From: Bacillota bacterium
GTDB taxonomy: Bacteria; Bacillota; Clostridia; Acetivibrionales; DTU013
DNA: 64,000 nt
Assembly (NCBI GenBank): GCA_023435745.1
Contig: JAEZMD010000010.1
Location: forward strand, 1 to 64,000
Direction of reading: 5' to 3'
Position numbers and translations under genes: made by a program. This document shows positions 62,959 through 64,000 of this stretch, piece by piece; position 1 is the first letter of the stretch, and every line of letters begins with the position of its first letter. The notes under the pieces were generated by a model. The model had not been told where the DNA came from, ran no database searches, and saw only the letters and a list, made by a program, of their open reading frames with translations.

Positions 62959-64000
62959 ATGTCGCAGAAGAAACCGAAGGTTTTTATGATAGGCCCGTCA
63001 CTAAAAACCCAGGGCGGGATTTCCTCGGTCCTGGACATCTATAGCAGAAACTTCCGGGAATTGCTGAATCTGCGCTTCATTTCCTCATATTGCGGCAGGA
63101 GCCGCATAATGGATGTGGTAATGTTTGCCGTTGCGTTTTTTCGTGTGCTTTGGGCCAGCTTGTTTTCTGTCAGCCCCATTTTTCATATCCACATGGCATC
63201 CAAGGGAAGCTATTTAAGAAAATCCATCCTTGCAAGAAGCTGTCTTGCATTTGGACACCGGCTGATTCTGCATATTCATGGCTCCATGTTCGACCAGTTC
63301 GTGGAGAACGCCGCCCCTGAAAAGAAGAAGAAAATCATTACGCTGCTTAACAGGGCGGACCTCGTTATTGTGCTTTCCGGATCCTGGCTTTCCTTTTTTG
63401 AAAAATATGTCCCCGCTGAAAGGCTGCGTATCATCTATAATCCGTCCTCTACCTATAGAAGCGGGTATTATAAGCTCTATAAAACCGGAAATGCTCAAGC
63501 CGGCGGCAGGCCGGTAATGCAGGTGCTGTTCATGGGCAGGTTCGGCCGGCGCAAGGGAGTCTATGACCTGATCAGAGCGGCAGCGAAACTGAGAGAGGTT
63601 CCCTTTAAGCTGAATATGTATGGAGACGGAGAAATCGAGAAAGTCAGGGAATTGGTTGAAAAGGAGAACCTGAAGGAGAAGGTTTCGGTAAGCGGATGGG
63701 TGTCCCACTCCAAAATTCGGGAGATATATGAAAAAGCGGATGTCATGGTACTGCCGTCCTATGCGGAAGGCCTGCCCATGTCGCTGCTGGAAGCGATAGG
63801 TGAGGGGTTACCGGTGGTTTCCACCCGTGTCGGAGGAATCCCGGAGGCCATAGAGGACGGCAGAAACGGTTTTCTGATAGAGCCGGGAGATGTTGAGGCG
63901 TTGGCCGACAGGCTCAGGATGCTGCTGACATCGCCGGAGCTGGTTGAAAGGATGGGGCGTGAAAGCCTTGAAATAGCGCGGGAGAAGTTCTCGACAGAGC
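62959..64000 (+). CDS. GT4 glycosyltransferase (second of a related pair), cut by window end
   Basis: The frame from ATG 62959 (GAGGAGGAG upstream) runs open through the last base, 347 codons. It matches the preceding gene from start (MIGPSLKTQGGISSVLDIYSRNF) to the donor-binding part (FMGRFGRRKGVYDLIRAA, SYAEGLPMSLLEAIGEGLPVVSTRVGGIPEAIEDG). By comparison with its partner only a few residues are missing at the 3' end. The pair suggests duplication, each likely adding a different sugar. Confidence 0.9.
   Translation, partial: MSQKKPKVFMIGPSLKTQGGISSVLDIYSRNFRELLNLRFISSYCGRSRIMDVVMFAVAFFRVLWASLFSVSPIFHIHMASKGSYLRKSILARSCLAFGHRLILHIHGSMFDQFVENAAPEKKKKIITLLNRADLVIVLSGSWLSFFEKYVPAERLRIIYNPSSTYRSGYYKLYKTGNAQAGGRPVMQVLFMGRFGRRKGVYDLIRAAAKLREVPFKLNMYGDGEIEKVRELVEKENLKEKVSVSGWVSHSKIREIYEKADVMVLPSYAEGLPMSLLEAIGEGLPVVSTRVGGIPEAIEDGRNGFLIEPGDVEALADRLRMLLTSPELVERMGRESLEIAREKFSTE

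Overview
The window reads as one stretch of chromosome from a Gram-positive, anaerobe-like member of the Clostridia (Bacillota). The reasons are the nusA-operon tail infB-rbfA-nrnA-truB-ribF, frequent TTG starts with strong GGAGG ribosome sites, a Spo0E-type sporulation phosphatase, a T-box leader, an MraZ-controlled division/cell-wall cluster whose MurE carries the DNPR signature of meso-diaminopimelate ligases, a BlaI-type repressor, and a CpsBCD capsule phosphoregulatory set. No tRNA, rRNA, CRISPR array or intact transposase gene was seen. I do not name a species.

Layout. 1-5556: infB (5' end outside the window, with a 12-residue tandem repeat in its N-terminal part), rbfA, nrnA, truB, ribF. 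5651-9744: a MacAB-like efflux set (ATPase, Yip1-like membrane protein, adaptor, FtsX-type permease). 9836-15230: Orn/Lys/Arg decarboxylase, small EamA transporter, VanW protein, MFS transporter and a membrane diguanylate cyclase. 15514-20511: paired M16 peptidase homologues, lgt, a Spo0E-like gene and a RodA/FtsW protein. 20631-30396: MraZ-boxed cluster mraZ-rsmH-ftsL-PBP-murE-murF-mraY-ftsW, without murD or murG. It ends in a scrambled segment (30397-31702) holding a second copy of the ftsW tail, short repeats and a truncated murA.

31703-33449: an ECF sigma factor and its zinc-finger anti-sigma partner. 33521-35564: a BlaI repressor with a well-formed promoter/operator and a BlaR1-like protein that has lost its peptidase core. 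35606-39794: a PIN-domain remnant, polA, coaE and a lytic transglycosylase. 39874-42066: a phosphoribosyltransferase-like protein, a 112-residue unknown and a second diguanylate cyclase. 42058-43118: DUF2304 and a GT2 glycosyltransferase, apparently leaderless. 43165-43344: a gene-free run of hairpins. 43358-44711: aroF under a T-box whose specifier looks like UUC (Phe). 44820-48255: CheW, a TIGR04076 protein, ychF, an unknown and a FemAB-like protein.

48295-64000 is a cell-surface polysaccharide locus with two divergent arms. The minus arm holds a secreted DUF4832 protein, then CpsC, CpsD, CpsB and a priming sugar-phosphate transferase. The plus arm holds a hexapeptide acetyltransferase, a MurJ/Wzx-type flippase, glycosyltransferases, an O-antigen-ligase-like polymerase, two CapK/PaaK-like adenylating enzymes and two related GT4 enzymes, the last running off the window. 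Together these could prime, extend, flip, polymerise and length-regulate an exopolysaccharide.

The parts most worth a second look are the hairpin cluster at 43165-43344, the scrambled end of the division cluster, the peptidase-less BlaR-like gene, the phosphoribosyltransferase/unknown/GGDEF group and the leaderless GT2 promoter.
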